A DNA stretch of 64,000 nucleotides, from the NCBI RefSeq assembly GCF_000166295.1, contig NC_017506.1:372001-436000 (forward strand). Direction: 5' to 3'. Positions within the stretch are counted from its first letter, which is position 1. Each line of letters begins with the position of its first letter. Positions 30,929 through 39,402 of this stretch are shown here, piece by piece. Source of the stretch: Marinobacter adhaerens HP15 (GTDB lineage: Bacteria > Pseudomonadota > Gammaproteobacteria > Pseudomonadales > Oleiphilaceae). A program made the position numbers and the translations under genes. The notes under the pieces are model-generated. The model was not told the DNA's origin. It saw nothing but the letters and a program-made list of their open reading frames with translations, and made no database searches.

Positions 30929-32299
30929 ATGAATGCGCTGGAAAAACGCTCCGTATTCGCCCTGGCGTCTGTTTACGCCATGCGCATGCTCGGGCTGTTC
31001 ATGGTGCTGCCGGTATTCATGTTGCTGGGCGAAGATCTCAAGGATGCAACGCCCGCACTGCTGGGTCTCGCTATAGGCGCCTATGGACTCAGTCAGGCCC
31101 TGTTGCAGATTCCCTTCGGCATGCTGTCTGATCGGGTTGGCCGAAAGCGCATGATCTATATCGGGCTGGTACTTTTTGCCGCAGGCAGTTTGCTGGCCGG
31201 AGCCACGGACTCCATATACGTTGTAATTGCCGGTCGGATTCTTCAGGGCGCCGGTGCGATCGCCAGTGTGCTGATGGCGCTGCTCAGTGACCTGACCCGC
31301 GAAGAAGAGCGGACCAAGGCCATGGCAACGGTAGGGATTACCATCGGCCTGTCGTTTTCGGTATCGCTGGTTCTTGGGCCCCTTCTCGGAGCCTGGTGGG
31401 GACTGTCCGGGATCTTCTACACCACGGCAGCACTGGCCGTGGTGGCGCTGGTGATCGTCAACCGCGTGGTTCCGACGCCCCATCAGCACAAGACCAGCCC
31501 CGACACGCATCCTGCCCGGGAGATGCTGGGGCGCGTGCTTTCAGACGGTCGTCTTCTCCGGTTGGATTTCGGTATCTTCGCACTGCATCTAGTGCTGACC
31601 GCCCTGTTTCTGGTGTTTCCCTCCATGCTTCAGGAGCAGTTTGGCCTTGCCAGCAGTTCACACTGGTGGTTTTACCTGAGCGTGATGGTCACGTCTTTCT
31701 TCGCCATGGTGCCGTTCATCATCATTGGCGAGAAAAAACGCAGGATGAAACCCGTGCTTTGTGGGGCAATTGCCTTGCTGACGTTGGCTACTGCCGGGTT
31801 TACCGGTGTTTCGAGCAGCCTGGTTGCGGCCTGGGCTGTGCTGTTTTTCTTCTTCATGGCCTTCAACTTGCTCGAGGCCAGCCTGCCGTCATTGATCAGT
31901 AAGGAGGCGCCGGCTGCAAGCAAAGGCACGGCAATGGGGGTTTACTCCACCTCCCAGTTCATGGGTGCGTTTCTGGGGGGCGCATTCGGCGGCTACCTCC
32001 TGGAGGTAGCCGGGCTGCAGGGCGTGCTCTGGTTCATGGTGGTAGTGCTGGGCCTCTGGCTGCTGATAGCGCTCACCATGCCCGCGCCCGGTCACACCAC
32101 AAGTTTCGTGGTACAGTTGCAGCAGGTAATGAACGACCAGTACGACGACATCGATAACAATCTCCGCCGCCTTCCGGGTGTTCAGGATGTGGTGATTGTG
32201 GAAGACGCTGCCACCGCCTATCTTAAGGTGGATCGTCAGCAATTTGATGAAGCGTTACTTGCGGACTTTTCCTTTGTCCGGCAGGCTAACCATTCTTGA
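30929..32299 (+). CDS. MFS transporter, YajR-like with C-terminal YAM domain
   Basis: Inner-membrane transporter of the major facilitator superfamily, 456 aa from ATG 30929 (MNALEKRSVFALASVYAMRM). The window also allows a start 19 codons earlier, but the family begins near here. Twelve hydrophobic segments are apparent, with motif A GMLSDRVGRKRM between TM2 and TM3. After the last segment comes a soluble tail of about 60 residues (NLRRLPGVQDVVIVEDAATA) like the ferredoxin-fold YAM domain of E. coli YajR. The substrate is unknown. It lies between uvrA and ssb, a placement shared with Pseudomonas. Confidence 0.85.
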   Translation: MNALEKRSVFALASVYAMRMLGLFMVLPVFMLLGEDLKDATPALLGLAIGAYGLSQALLQIPFGMLSDRVGRKRMIYIGLVLFAAGSLLAGATDSIYVVIAGRILQGAGAIASVLMALLSDLTREEERTKAMATVGITIGLSFSVSLVLGPLLGAWWGLSGIFYTTAALAVVALVIVNRVVPTPHQHKTSPDTHPAREMLGRVLSDGRLLRLDFGIFALHLVLTALFLVFPSMLQEQFGLASSSHWWFYLSVMVTSFFAMVPFIIIGEKKRRMKPVLCGAIALLTLATAGFTGVSSSLVAAWAVLFFFFMAFNLLEASLPSLISKEAPAASKGTAMGVYSTSQFMGAFLGGAFGGYLLEVAGLQGVLWFMVVVLGLWLLIALTMPAPGHTTSFVVQLQQVMNDQYDDIDNNLRRLPGVQDVVIVEDAATAYLKVDRQQFDEALLADFSFVRQANHS

Positions 32300-32356
32300 A
32301 ATCCGGAGGCTCGCACGGAACGCGGGCGTCCCTGAAAACAGAGTCAGGAGCAGAAC

Positions 32357-32881
32357 ATGGCACGAGGCGTAAACAAGGTAATCCTAATCGGTAATCTGGG
32401 GCAGGACCCGGATACCCGCTACACCCCCAACGGCAATGCCGTAGTAAACCTGAACCTTGCAACAGACGAAAGCTACAAGGATCGTCAGACCGGTCAGCTG
32501 GTGCCGAAAACCGAATGGCACCGGGTTGTCATGTTCGGTAAGATCGCCGAAGTTGCGGGACAGTACCTGCGAAAGGGCTCGAAGGTTTATATTGAGGGCA
32601 AGCTTCAGACCCGCAAATGGCAGAACAAGGAAGGGCAGGATGTCTATACCACCGAGGTTGTGGTGGATATCAATGGCCAGATGCAGATGCTGGACAGCCG
32701 TGGCGGCGAAGGCGGAATGAGCCAGGGCGCGCCGGCAGGGCGGCCTCAGCAGTCCGGCTACAACGCGCCGGCTGGACAGCAGAACAATCCGCCACCGCAA
32801 TCCGGTGGCTACAGTAACCAGCCCTCGCAGGGCAGCATGCCCGAACCGGTTGACGACTTTGATGATGACATTCCGTTCTGA
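32357..32881 (+). CDS. ssb: single-stranded DNA-binding protein
   Basis: 174-aa SSB that coats single-stranded DNA in replication, repair and recombination. The OB fold occupies about residues 1-110 ([20 protein letters not shown]; then [18 protein letters not shown]). A Gly/Gln/Pro-rich disordered linker follows. The acidic tip DDFDDDIPF is the docking peptide for partner proteins. CAGGAG precedes the start. A terminator follows within 45 bp. Confidence 0.98.
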   Translation: MARGVNKVILIGNLGQDPDTRYTPNGNAVVNLNLATDESYKDRQTGQLVPKTEWHRVVMFGKIAEVAGQYLRKGSKVYIEGKLQTRKWQNKEGQDVYTTEVVVDINGQMQMLDSRGGEGGMSQGAPAGRPQQSGYNAPAGQQNNPPPQSGGYSNQPSQGSMPEPVDDFDDDIPF

Positions 32882-32923
32882 CTCTCCCCACGAGACAAAC
32901 GGGATTTGAGCATCCGAACTCTA

Positions 32924-32953
32924 TAAAGCCTCCGCATCGCGGGGGCTTTATTG
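32924..32953 (+). terminator. ssb terminator
   Basis: A 12-bp stem (32924-32935 and 32939-32950) with an ATC loop, followed by TTGTT. It separates ssb from the MSHA locus. The next 160 bp are AT-rich and contain a TACAAT at 33062-33067 that could be a -10 for the pilus operon, without a convincing -35. Confidence 0.75.
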
Positions 32954-33115
32954 TTACTGACTTGCAAAAACGGTGTGAAATCAGCCAAAAAAACGTGGAG
33001 TTACGTTCGCTTTCTCATCTATTATGTAATCCATTGCGAAAAATGCCGGTTTTTTGGGCAATACAATAGTCACGCGAGGCTGGCGAGTGGCCTTCGGATC
33101 CTTTTTGCGGACCCC

Positions 33116-34048
33116 ATGACAAAGACACCGATATTACGAAAATTGACCGGCCTATTCAGGCACTCCGGGGCACGTCTGCGGGTATGTCTTGAGATTCGTC
33201 CGGACGGCATTGCCTGGGCGGAATCAGCCGGGTCTGAAGCAGGGCGATCGGGCTTCAGTGATTGTCTGCCTGCGAGGCGTCTGGAAACCCTCGCCGCCTT
33301 GGTGGAAAGTGAAGGTTGGTCCGGCGCAGCGACGACGCTTGTGCTCCCTCTGGACCAGTATCAGGTGTTCCAGATGGATCGCCCGGAAGGCATCGAGGAA
33401 TCGGAACTGGGCGATGCTCTCAAGTGGAAGTTGAAAGATTTTCTGGACTTCAGTCCGTCCGAAGCCGTTTCCGATGTGTTTCCCTTTCCCCGGGACGCAT
33501 CCCGTGGGCGAGGTGAGCTGGTTAATGTAGTCGCGGCCAGGAAAGTTCTGGTCTCGGAACTGGTTCGGCTGGTTCAGGAGGCGGGCCTGGAGCTTGAGCG
33601 CATTGATATCGCCGAGCTGGCATTGCGAAACCTGGTGTGCCGGCTGGATGAGAATCGACGCGGGGCAGCACTGGTTCATCTGAAAGACAATTACGGCCAG
33701 ATGGTGATCTGCAGAGACAATACCCTGTATCTGTCGCGCAAACTGGATGTGACCTCCGAAGACCTGCGTGATGCGGCCCGTCAGGAATCGGCCGTTCAGT
33801 CGTTGGCTCTGGAAATGCAGCGTTCCCTCGACTACTACGAAAGCCAGCTGGGCCAGGTTCCGCCGGCGATGATCCGTCTTGTCGCCCGCGACAGTGTCCT
33901 GCCACTTGCCTCCATGTTGTCCTCCTATGTAGCCGCTGGTATCGAAACCCTCGACTGGAACGCCCTGGGCCTTCAGGCCGATCTGGACAGTCGTTGCCTG
34001 CCTGCCTGGAGCGCATGCTTGCCAATGCCGGAGGACGGTCGCCCATGA
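33116..34048 (+). CDS. mshI: MSHA biogenesis protein MshI (PilM-like)
   Basis: 310-aa cytoplasmic protein of the inner-membrane alignment platform of the mannose-sensitive haemagglutinin pilus. It has an actin-like PilM/MshI fold (about 15-300): VCLEIRPDGIAWAE near the start and AALVHLKDNYGQMVI in the second half. I chose ATG 33116 (MTKTPILRKLTGLFRHSGAR); the open frame extends to 32951 but its first 55 codons lie in AT-rich spacer and do not resemble the family. It overlaps the next gene by four bases. Confidence 0.85.
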   Translation: MTKTPILRKLTGLFRHSGARLRVCLEIRPDGIAWAESAGSEAGRSGFSDCLPARRLETLAALVESEGWSGAATTLVLPLDQYQVFQMDRPEGIEESELGDALKWKLKDFLDFSPSEAVSDVFPFPRDASRGRGELVNVVAARKVLVSELVRLVQEAGLELERIDIAELALRNLVCRLDENRRGAALVHLKDNYGQMVICRDNTLYLSRKLDVTSEDLRDAARQESAVQSLALEMQRSLDYYESQLGQVPPAMIRLVARDSVLPLASMLSSYVAAGIETLDWNALGLQADLDSRCLPAWSACLPMPEDGRP

Positions 34049-34650
34049 TCCAGCAGGTCAATCTGTATACAGACGAGCTTCGCCCGCATAAGGAGAGGCT
34101 ACAGGCGGGGACGGCGGTTGGTGTTCTGCTAGTGGGGTTGCTGCTGGTGGCGTTCGTGGCCGGTTTCCTGATTTACGAGAACTCCGTGATGGCCAACAAG
34201 GCCTCGCGCCTGGACCGGCAGAATCAGCAGCTTGAGCAAGCCGTGGCGGAGCTTTCAGCGGCGGTTCAAGCTCGCCAGCCGGATGCGGAAGTGGAGGAGG
34301 CTCTGAACCGTGTAACCCAGACCCTCGCTCGTCGCCAGCGTTTGCTGGAACGGGTAGAGAGTCTCGTGCTCTCGGAAGGCCGCAATTTTTCGCCGCAATT
34401 GTCAGCTCTGGCCCGGCAGATCCCGAAAGACGTCTGGCTAACTGACGTTATTCTCGAGTCGGCCCCGGACAAAGTCACCATTGAGGGGCGTAGCCGTGAT
34501 GGCGCTCTGGTGCCTCGATACCTTGAAAATCTGGGCGACGAGGCGGCTTTTGCCGGAAAAACTTTTGGTGCGTTCCGGTTGTCACGGTCGGACGAGGGCC
34601 GGTGGATTGATTTTCATGTGTCCAGTAAACGCGACGGGGAGACCAACTGA
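34045..34650 (+). CDS. MSHA biogenesis protein, PilN-like (MshI2)
   Basis: 201-aa bitopic inner-membrane protein: short cytoplasmic N-terminus (MIQQVNLYTDELRPHKERLQ) that should dock onto MshI, one membrane helix (about residues 24-46, VGVLLVGLLLVAFVAGFLIY), then a periplasmic coiled coil and a ferredoxin-like domain, as in PilN. The start at ATG 34045 overlaps mshI (ATGA) and its TGA overlaps mshJ (TGATG). In Shewanella-type loci the equivalent gene is called mshI2. Confidence 0.8.
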   Translation: MIQQVNLYTDELRPHKERLQAGTAVGVLLVGLLLVAFVAGFLIYENSVMANKASRLDRQNQQLEQAVAELSAAVQARQPDAEVEEALNRVTQTLARRQRLLERVESLVLSEGRNFSPQLSALARQIPKDVWLTDVILESAPDKVTIEGRSRDGALVPRYLENLGDEAAFAGKTFGAFRLSRSDEGRWIDFHVSSKRDGETN

Positions 34651-35339
34651 TGGCGGATGCGTCCAACACCTCCCTGGCACGAGCGGCGCAGTGGTATAAC
34701 CTGCGCCCGATTCGCGAGCGGGCACTGATTCTGCTGACGGCGCTGGTGCTTGTCCTGGTTGTCGTCTGGGAGCTTGCGGTTACGCCGTTGCAGCAACGGC
34801 ATCAGAACCTGGAGAATCGCCTCCAGATGCTGTCCAGCAGTCGGGATGACCTGCTTGCGCAGCAACAGACGCTTAACGCACAGCTCGCGACCGATCCCTC
34901 CCGGGAGTTGCGCAATCAGCTAAACGCCCGGCAACAGAGACTGGAACGGCTCAATCAGCAGATCGCGGATACCACGGGGCAACTGATCGCGCCCACAGCG
35001 ATGGTGGCACTGCTCAGGAATATTCTGGCGGCCCAGGAATCGCTGGAGTTGCAGGCACTCGAGTTACAGACTCCAACCCCGGTTTTCGCACCGGATGCAC
35101 CGGAGCAGTCGTCTCAGGAGTCGCAGGCTGCGCCTGAGCCACTGCTGTATGCCCACGATGTCGAGCTCCGGATCAAAGGGAGCTACCTCGATGTACTGAA
35201 TTACCTGCAGCGGCTGGAGGCAATGGATGAGCGCCTCGGCTGGATCAGGCTGGAATACAGCGCGGGAGACTGGCCCTCGGGAGAGGCGGTCATCAGGGTG
35301 CAAACACTGAGCCTGGATCAGGCCTGGCTGGGGGTATGA
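34650..35339 (+). CDS. mshJ: MSHA biogenesis protein MshJ (PilO-like)
   Basis: 229-aa bitopic membrane protein with one TM helix (about 26-45, LILLTALVLVLVVVWELAV), a long Gln/Glu/Arg-rich coiled coil (about 50-115) and a C-terminal periplasmic domain (AHDVELRIKGSYLDVLNYL). It should pair with the PilN-like protein to form the alignment complex. It is translationally coupled on both sides; mshK begins one base after its stop. Confidence 0.82.
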   Translation: MADASNTSLARAAQWYNLRPIRERALILLTALVLVLVVVWELAVTPLQQRHQNLENRLQMLSSSRDDLLAQQQTLNAQLATDPSRELRNQLNARQQRLERLNQQIADTTGQLIAPTAMVALLRNILAAQESLELQALELQTPTPVFAPDAPEQSSQESQAAPEPLLYAHDVELRIKGSYLDVLNYLQRLEAMDERLGWIRLEYSAGDWPSGEAVIRVQTLSLDQAWLGV

Positions 35340-35340
35340 G

Positions 35341-35691
35341 ATGAGCAGACGCCTGAATAAGAAAGCAAGTTGGTGGTTTGGCATGGCGCTCGGCTCTGTG
35401 TTTTTTTGTGCGGGCCCGGCCCATGCACTGCAGGATCCGACCCGGCCGCCGCCCGGCCCGCAGGCCACAGCTGCCAAGCCGGCGCCAGAGCGGTCACTGG
35501 CTCTGGATTCCATTCTTTTCAGCAAGGACAGGCGAGTCGCCGTAATCGAAGGTGAGGCCCTCAGGGAAGGCCAGGGTTTTGACAACGTGCGGGTTATCCG
35601 GATCTACGCCAATCGGGTTCTGGTCACGGATAACGGCCGCGAACGGGTGTTGTACCTGGAGAGACTTCCGCAGGTTCGGGGAACTCAATGA
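35341..35691 (+). CDS. mshK: MSHA biogenesis protein MshK (PilP-like)
   Basis: 116-aa exported periplasmic protein. A signal peptide ends near residue 29 (FFCAGPAHA then LQDPTRPP). The remaining domain (SILFSKDRRVAVIEGEALRE, VRVIRIYANRVLVTDNGRER) is of the small PilP/GspC homology-region type that links the inner platform to the secretin. The last bases overlap mshL (ATGA). Confidence 0.8.
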   Translation: MSRRLNKKASWWFGMALGSVFFCAGPAHALQDPTRPPPGPQATAAKPAPERSLALDSILFSKDRRVAVIEGEALREGQGFDNVRVIRIYANRVLVTDNGRERVLYLERLPQVRGTQ

Positions 35692-37422
35692 CAGACAATC
35701 GGATACTCATGACAACCATTAAAATCACAGGTGCACTGGCGTTGAGCCTGGTGTTGACGGCGTGCAGCAACAATCCGTTGATGCGGTCGGCAACGGCTAC
35801 CTCAACCGATGCTGCGGACGCTATTGACCAAAGCCTTGAAGAGGCCACGCAACCAAAACCGGCGGCGCCAGCATCCACCGAGGCTTCAGCACCTTTACCT
35901 GCGGACGTAAGCGCAGCATTGCTGCCGTCACTGTCCGGCGGCGCGGATCTGGACGAACGTTTTGACGTCAATGCCCGGGGAGTGCCTGCTGCAAGCTTTT
36001 TTGAATCGCTGGTCGAGGGGACCCGTTACAACGTGGTGGTCCATCCCGATGTCACTACCAGCATCGATCTCCGGTTGGGTGATGTCACCGTACCGGAAGT
36101 TATGGATATAGCCGGTGACCTGTATGGCCTGGATATCCGCCGCAATGGCCGGCTGTTCCGTGTTCAGGCGGATCAGGTCCAGACGCGGATGTTCCCCATT
36201 GATTACCTGCATTTCAAACGCAAGGGCGGCTCCGAGACCCGCGTAAGTTCCGGGCAGGTGACGGGCGCGCGCAGTGGCAGTTCCGGTAACTCCAATAGCA
36301 ATGGCGACAGCACTGGTTCCGGCGAGACCCGCAACCTGGTGGGAACCACCATTTCCACGGAAACGGCGTCGGATTTCTGGAAAGACATTCAAAGCGCCCT
36401 GAGCATGATTGTCGGTGGCGGTGATGGCCAACAGGTGATTGTCAATCCGGGTGCCGGCCTGGTTATGGTCCGGGCCGGTTCCGAAGATTTGCGCATGGTT
36501 GAGGAGTACCTTCGCCGCACTGAGCTGATTATGCAGCGTCAGGTGATCCTGGAAGCCAAGATTCTGGAGATCGCGCTTAACGAGGGCTACCAGCAGGGCA
36601 TCAACTGGTCGGATATCCAGAGCGCGTCCAGCATTACCGCCTCGGATGGTTTGCCGGAGGATTTCACCGCGCAGGCTTTGGCGGGCCAGGTTATTCAGAC
36701 ATCCGATATCGGAGGCCTGTTTTCTGCCAGCGTGCGCGCCGGCGATTTTACCGGCCTGATCGAGCTGCTCGGGAAGCAGGGCAATGTGCAGATTCTCTCC
36801 AGCCCACGGATTTCAACGGTGAATAACCAGAAGGCGGTCATCAAAGTCGGTACCGACGAGTTTTTTTGTCACCGATATTGATTTTGATGACAACAACTCC
36901 GCCGTTACAGCCACAGATTCAACATCAACCTCCGTGGAGTTGACCCCGTTCTTCTCGGGCATTTCGCTGGATGTCACTCCCCAGATTTCTGAAAGCGGTG
37001 TGATCACCCTGCATGTACACCCCTCCGTCAGTGAGGTGACCGATCAGGAAAAGGTGATCACCATTGGCGAGCGGGACGTCACGCTGCCCCTGGCCAGCAG
37101 CACCGTTCGTGAAACCGACAGCGTGATCCGCGCCGAGAGTGGCCAGATCGTTGTGATCGGTGGTCTGATCCAGAACTCCAGTGAGGACAACAATTCCGCG
37201 GTTCCCTTCTTCAGCGAGATCCCGCTGGTGGGCGAATTGTTCAAGCAGCGGAGATTCCAGTCGCGCAAGAGTGAGCTGGTCATCCTTCTGCGACCGGTTG
37301 TGGCCGGAACGCCGGAGATGAACGCGGACGTGTCCGCCAGCCGGGAGCGCATGAATGTGCTGCGCGAGTTGCTGCAGTCATCTGAATCCGTCACACCGGA
37401 ACCGGAGAAAGCCGTTCGATAG
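35688..37422 (+). pseudogene. mshL: MSHA secretin MshL, interrupted by a +1 frameshift in a T7 run
   Basis: Outer-membrane secretin of the MSHA pilus, a lipoprotein with lipobox LTAC (Cys26). The STN-like N-terminal domain (residues about 90-160) is followed by a Ser/Gly-rich linker and the secretin domain. The first frame runs to 36881, ending in FFCHRY. After T7 at 36861-36867 the correct continuation (VTDIDFDDNN, then VELTPFFSGISLDVTPQISE) is in the next frame, to 37422. Removing one T restores 577 aa of normal MshL. The downstream part has no usable start or ribosome binding site. The cause may be a true mutation, slippage-dependent expression or a sequencing error. Confidence 0.88.
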
Positions 37423-37423
37423 C

Positions 37424-38263
37424 ATGTACGAATCCCATTTCGGACTGCAGGAAGCACCGTTCGCATTGACGCCCAATACCCGCTATTTTCTGCGGGCGCC
37501 CAGCCATGGCGATGCGCTGGAACTGTTGTTGGTGGCTCTGAAAGAGCGTGAGGGCTTCATCAAGATCTCCGGAGAAGTCGGTACTGGCAAAACCCTGCTG
37601 TGTCGGCTGCTGCTTAGCGAACTGGAGCCTATTGCCGAGACTGCGTATATCCCCAACCCGCAGCTTACCCCGGATACCCTTTACGAGGCGGTAGCCGAAG
37701 AACTGGGTGTGGATATGTCCGGATGCGCCAATGCCCACCAGGTCCTCAAGGCCATCAACGAAAAGTTGATCAGCCATGCCATGGCGCAGAAGCCGGTCGT
37801 GTTGGTGATTGACGAGGCCCAGGCCATGCCGGAGGAAACCATCGAGGCGTTGCGTCTGTTAACGAACCTGGAAACCGAGAGTGTCCGGCTGCTTCAGGTG
37901 GTTCTGTTTGGCCAGCCGGAACTTGATGTACTGCTAAAAAAGCAGAGCCTGCGCCAACTGAATCAACGCATCACCTTTCATTACCGCCTGACGCCCCTGG
38001 ACCGGAATTCGGTTGCCCAGTATCTGCGGCATCGCCTGGCGCAGGCCGGCTATAACGGCGCTGATCTTTTTGCGCCGGGTGCGCTTCGTCTGATTACCCG
38101 GGCTTCCGGTGGTATTCCGAGGCTGGTTAATATTCTTGCCCACAAGTCCATGTTGGCGGCCTGGGGCCGGGGCGACCGCCTCATCGAGCGGGGCCATGCC
38201 ATGCAGGCCATTCGCGACACCGAAAGCGTACGGGTGCCGGGCCTTATCGGGAGGTGGTTATGA
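37424..38263 (+). CDS. mshM: MSHA biogenesis ATPase MshM (ExeA-like)
   Basis: 279-aa AAA-type ATPase from ATG 37424 (MYESHFGLQEAPFALTPNTR). Walker A is GEVGTGKT (residues 50-57) and Walker B VLVIDEAQ, followed by LRLLTNLET. It belongs to the ExeA/GspA family, which helps place or assemble secretins, here presumably with MshL and MshN. The start lies one base after the mshL stop, and the stop overlaps mshN (ATGA). Confidence 0.87.
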   Translation: MYESHFGLQEAPFALTPNTRYFLRAPSHGDALELLLVALKEREGFIKISGEVGTGKTLLCRLLLSELEPIAETAYIPNPQLTPDTLYEAVAEELGVDMSGCANAHQVLKAINEKLISHAMAQKPVVLVIDEAQAMPEETIEALRLLTNLETESVRLLQVVLFGQPELDVLLKKQSLRQLNQRITFHYRLTPLDRNSVAQYLRHRLAQAGYNGADLFAPGALRLITRASGGIPRLVNILAHKSMLAAWGRGDRLIERGHAMQAIRDTESVRVPGLIGRWL

Positions 38264-39402
38264 GCCTCCTGAACGATGCCCTGCGTGCTGCAGAACAACG
38301 TCAGAACCGACCGGAGGTGGCCGCGGCCTATGCCGGGCAGTCGCAATCGCTGGGCCGCCCGCGTTCCGTATTCTGGCCGGTCGTATTGCTCTTCGCCGCG
38401 GGCTTGGTTGGCGCGTCTGTCTTCTGGTTCATGACTCGGACCGGCAGTGAAGAGATGCCTGTTGAGGTGATCGCCTCGCCAGCGCCGAAAACCACCATGG
38501 CACCGCCAATTGATCAGGATGCCGGAACCGAAAAGAGTTCAATTGATTCTCAGTCTGTGGGTGGTGGGCAAGATACCATCGAGCAAGTTGTGTCCGGGAT
38601 CGAGAATGAGCCGGTCAGCCAGCTGCCACCAGCTCCTGAGCCCCCTGCCGTGGTACAGCCTGAACCCAAAGCCAGGGAAGCAGCCGAGACGGTCGTGTCA
38701 GAGCCAACGCCCGAACCGGTCAGACGTCAGGCTTCCGAGCCTGAAGGCGCTGTCAGTGAGCCCGTGGTGGCAGAGAGCAAACCTGCCCAGGAGACAGAGG
38801 CACCAACGCCGTCGGTGAAGCAGGTCCGTGAGACGCCCGAAGCTATCGATCGCCGGGTTAGCCGCGAACTGGCGTCTTTACTCAGAAGAGGGGATACCCG
38901 GGAAGCCGAGCAAAAATTGCAGGAACTGGCCGCGACTCAGGCGGCGATTGCCAGCCGGGAAGTATTCGCGCGTCAGATGTTGGTTCAGGAAATGCCGGAC
39001 AGGGCACTGGCATGGCTTCCGGAATCGGTGACGAACGGTGATGCCGGTCTGCGGCTTCTCAGGGCCCGGGCGCTGCACGCCAAGGGCAGGTTGCCTGACG
39101 CAATCGCTGCCCTTGAGCTCAGTGTGCCCGCTGTGCGCCAGAACGTGGAGTATCGGGTAACCCTGGCAACCTTGCTGCAGCAGGCAGGCCGCAATACCGA
39201 GGCCGCCCGACACTGGTCGGCCCTGATTGCCGAGGACGACAGCCGCGCGGCCTGGTGGGTGGGCCTGGCGATTGCCCTGGAGACGGGCGGCGAAGTCAAT
39301 AGTGCGGTTCGGGCCTACAGCCAGGCCGCCCAGTTACCCGGGCTTTCGCCTTCCCTGGCGGATTATGTTCGTGAACGACTGAAATCTTTGCAGGCGGGAT
39401 GA
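38260..39402 (+). CDS. mshN: MSHA biogenesis protein MshN
   Basis: 380-aa bitopic protein from ATG 38260 (MSLLNDALRAAEQRQNRPEV). A short cytoplasmic segment leads to one TM helix (about 36-55, FWPVVLLFAAGLVGASVFWF). A long Pro/Glu/Ala-rich periplasmic stretch (about 60-195) follows. The C-terminus contains tetratricopeptide-like repeats (LLRARALHAKGRLPDAIAAL, then LATLLQQAGRNTEAARHWSA). The layout resembles GspB-type partners of ExeA ATPases. It overlaps both neighbours by four bases. Confidence 0.83.
   Translation: MSLLNDALRAAEQRQNRPEVAAAYAGQSQSLGRPRSVFWPVVLLFAAGLVGASVFWFMTRTGSEEMPVEVIASPAPKTTMAPPIDQDAGTEKSSIDSQSVGGGQDTIEQVVSGIENEPVSQLPPAPEPPAVVQPEPKAREAAETVVSEPTPEPVRRQASEPEGAVSEPVVAESKPAQETEAPTPSVKQVRETPEAIDRRVSRELASLLRRGDTREAEQKLQELAATQAAIASREVFARQMLVQEMPDRALAWLPESVTNGDAGLRLLRARALHAKGRLPDAIAALELSVPAVRQNVEYRVTLATLLQQAGRNTEAARHWSALIAEDDSRAAWWVGLAIALETGGEVNSAVRAYSQAAQLPGLSPSLADYVRERLKSLQAG

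Noticed and set aside
32951..33115. N-terminal extension of mshI (55 codons before ATG 33116)
   Set aside because: Lies in AT-rich spacer directly behind the ssb terminator and is unlike the family; the ATG at 33116 gives a normal MshI.
36934..37422. Separate 162-codon gene for the secretin C-terminus
   Set aside because: No ribosome binding site or plausible start; its frame is open upstream to the T7 run and continues the MshL alignment, so it is the second half of one broken gene.
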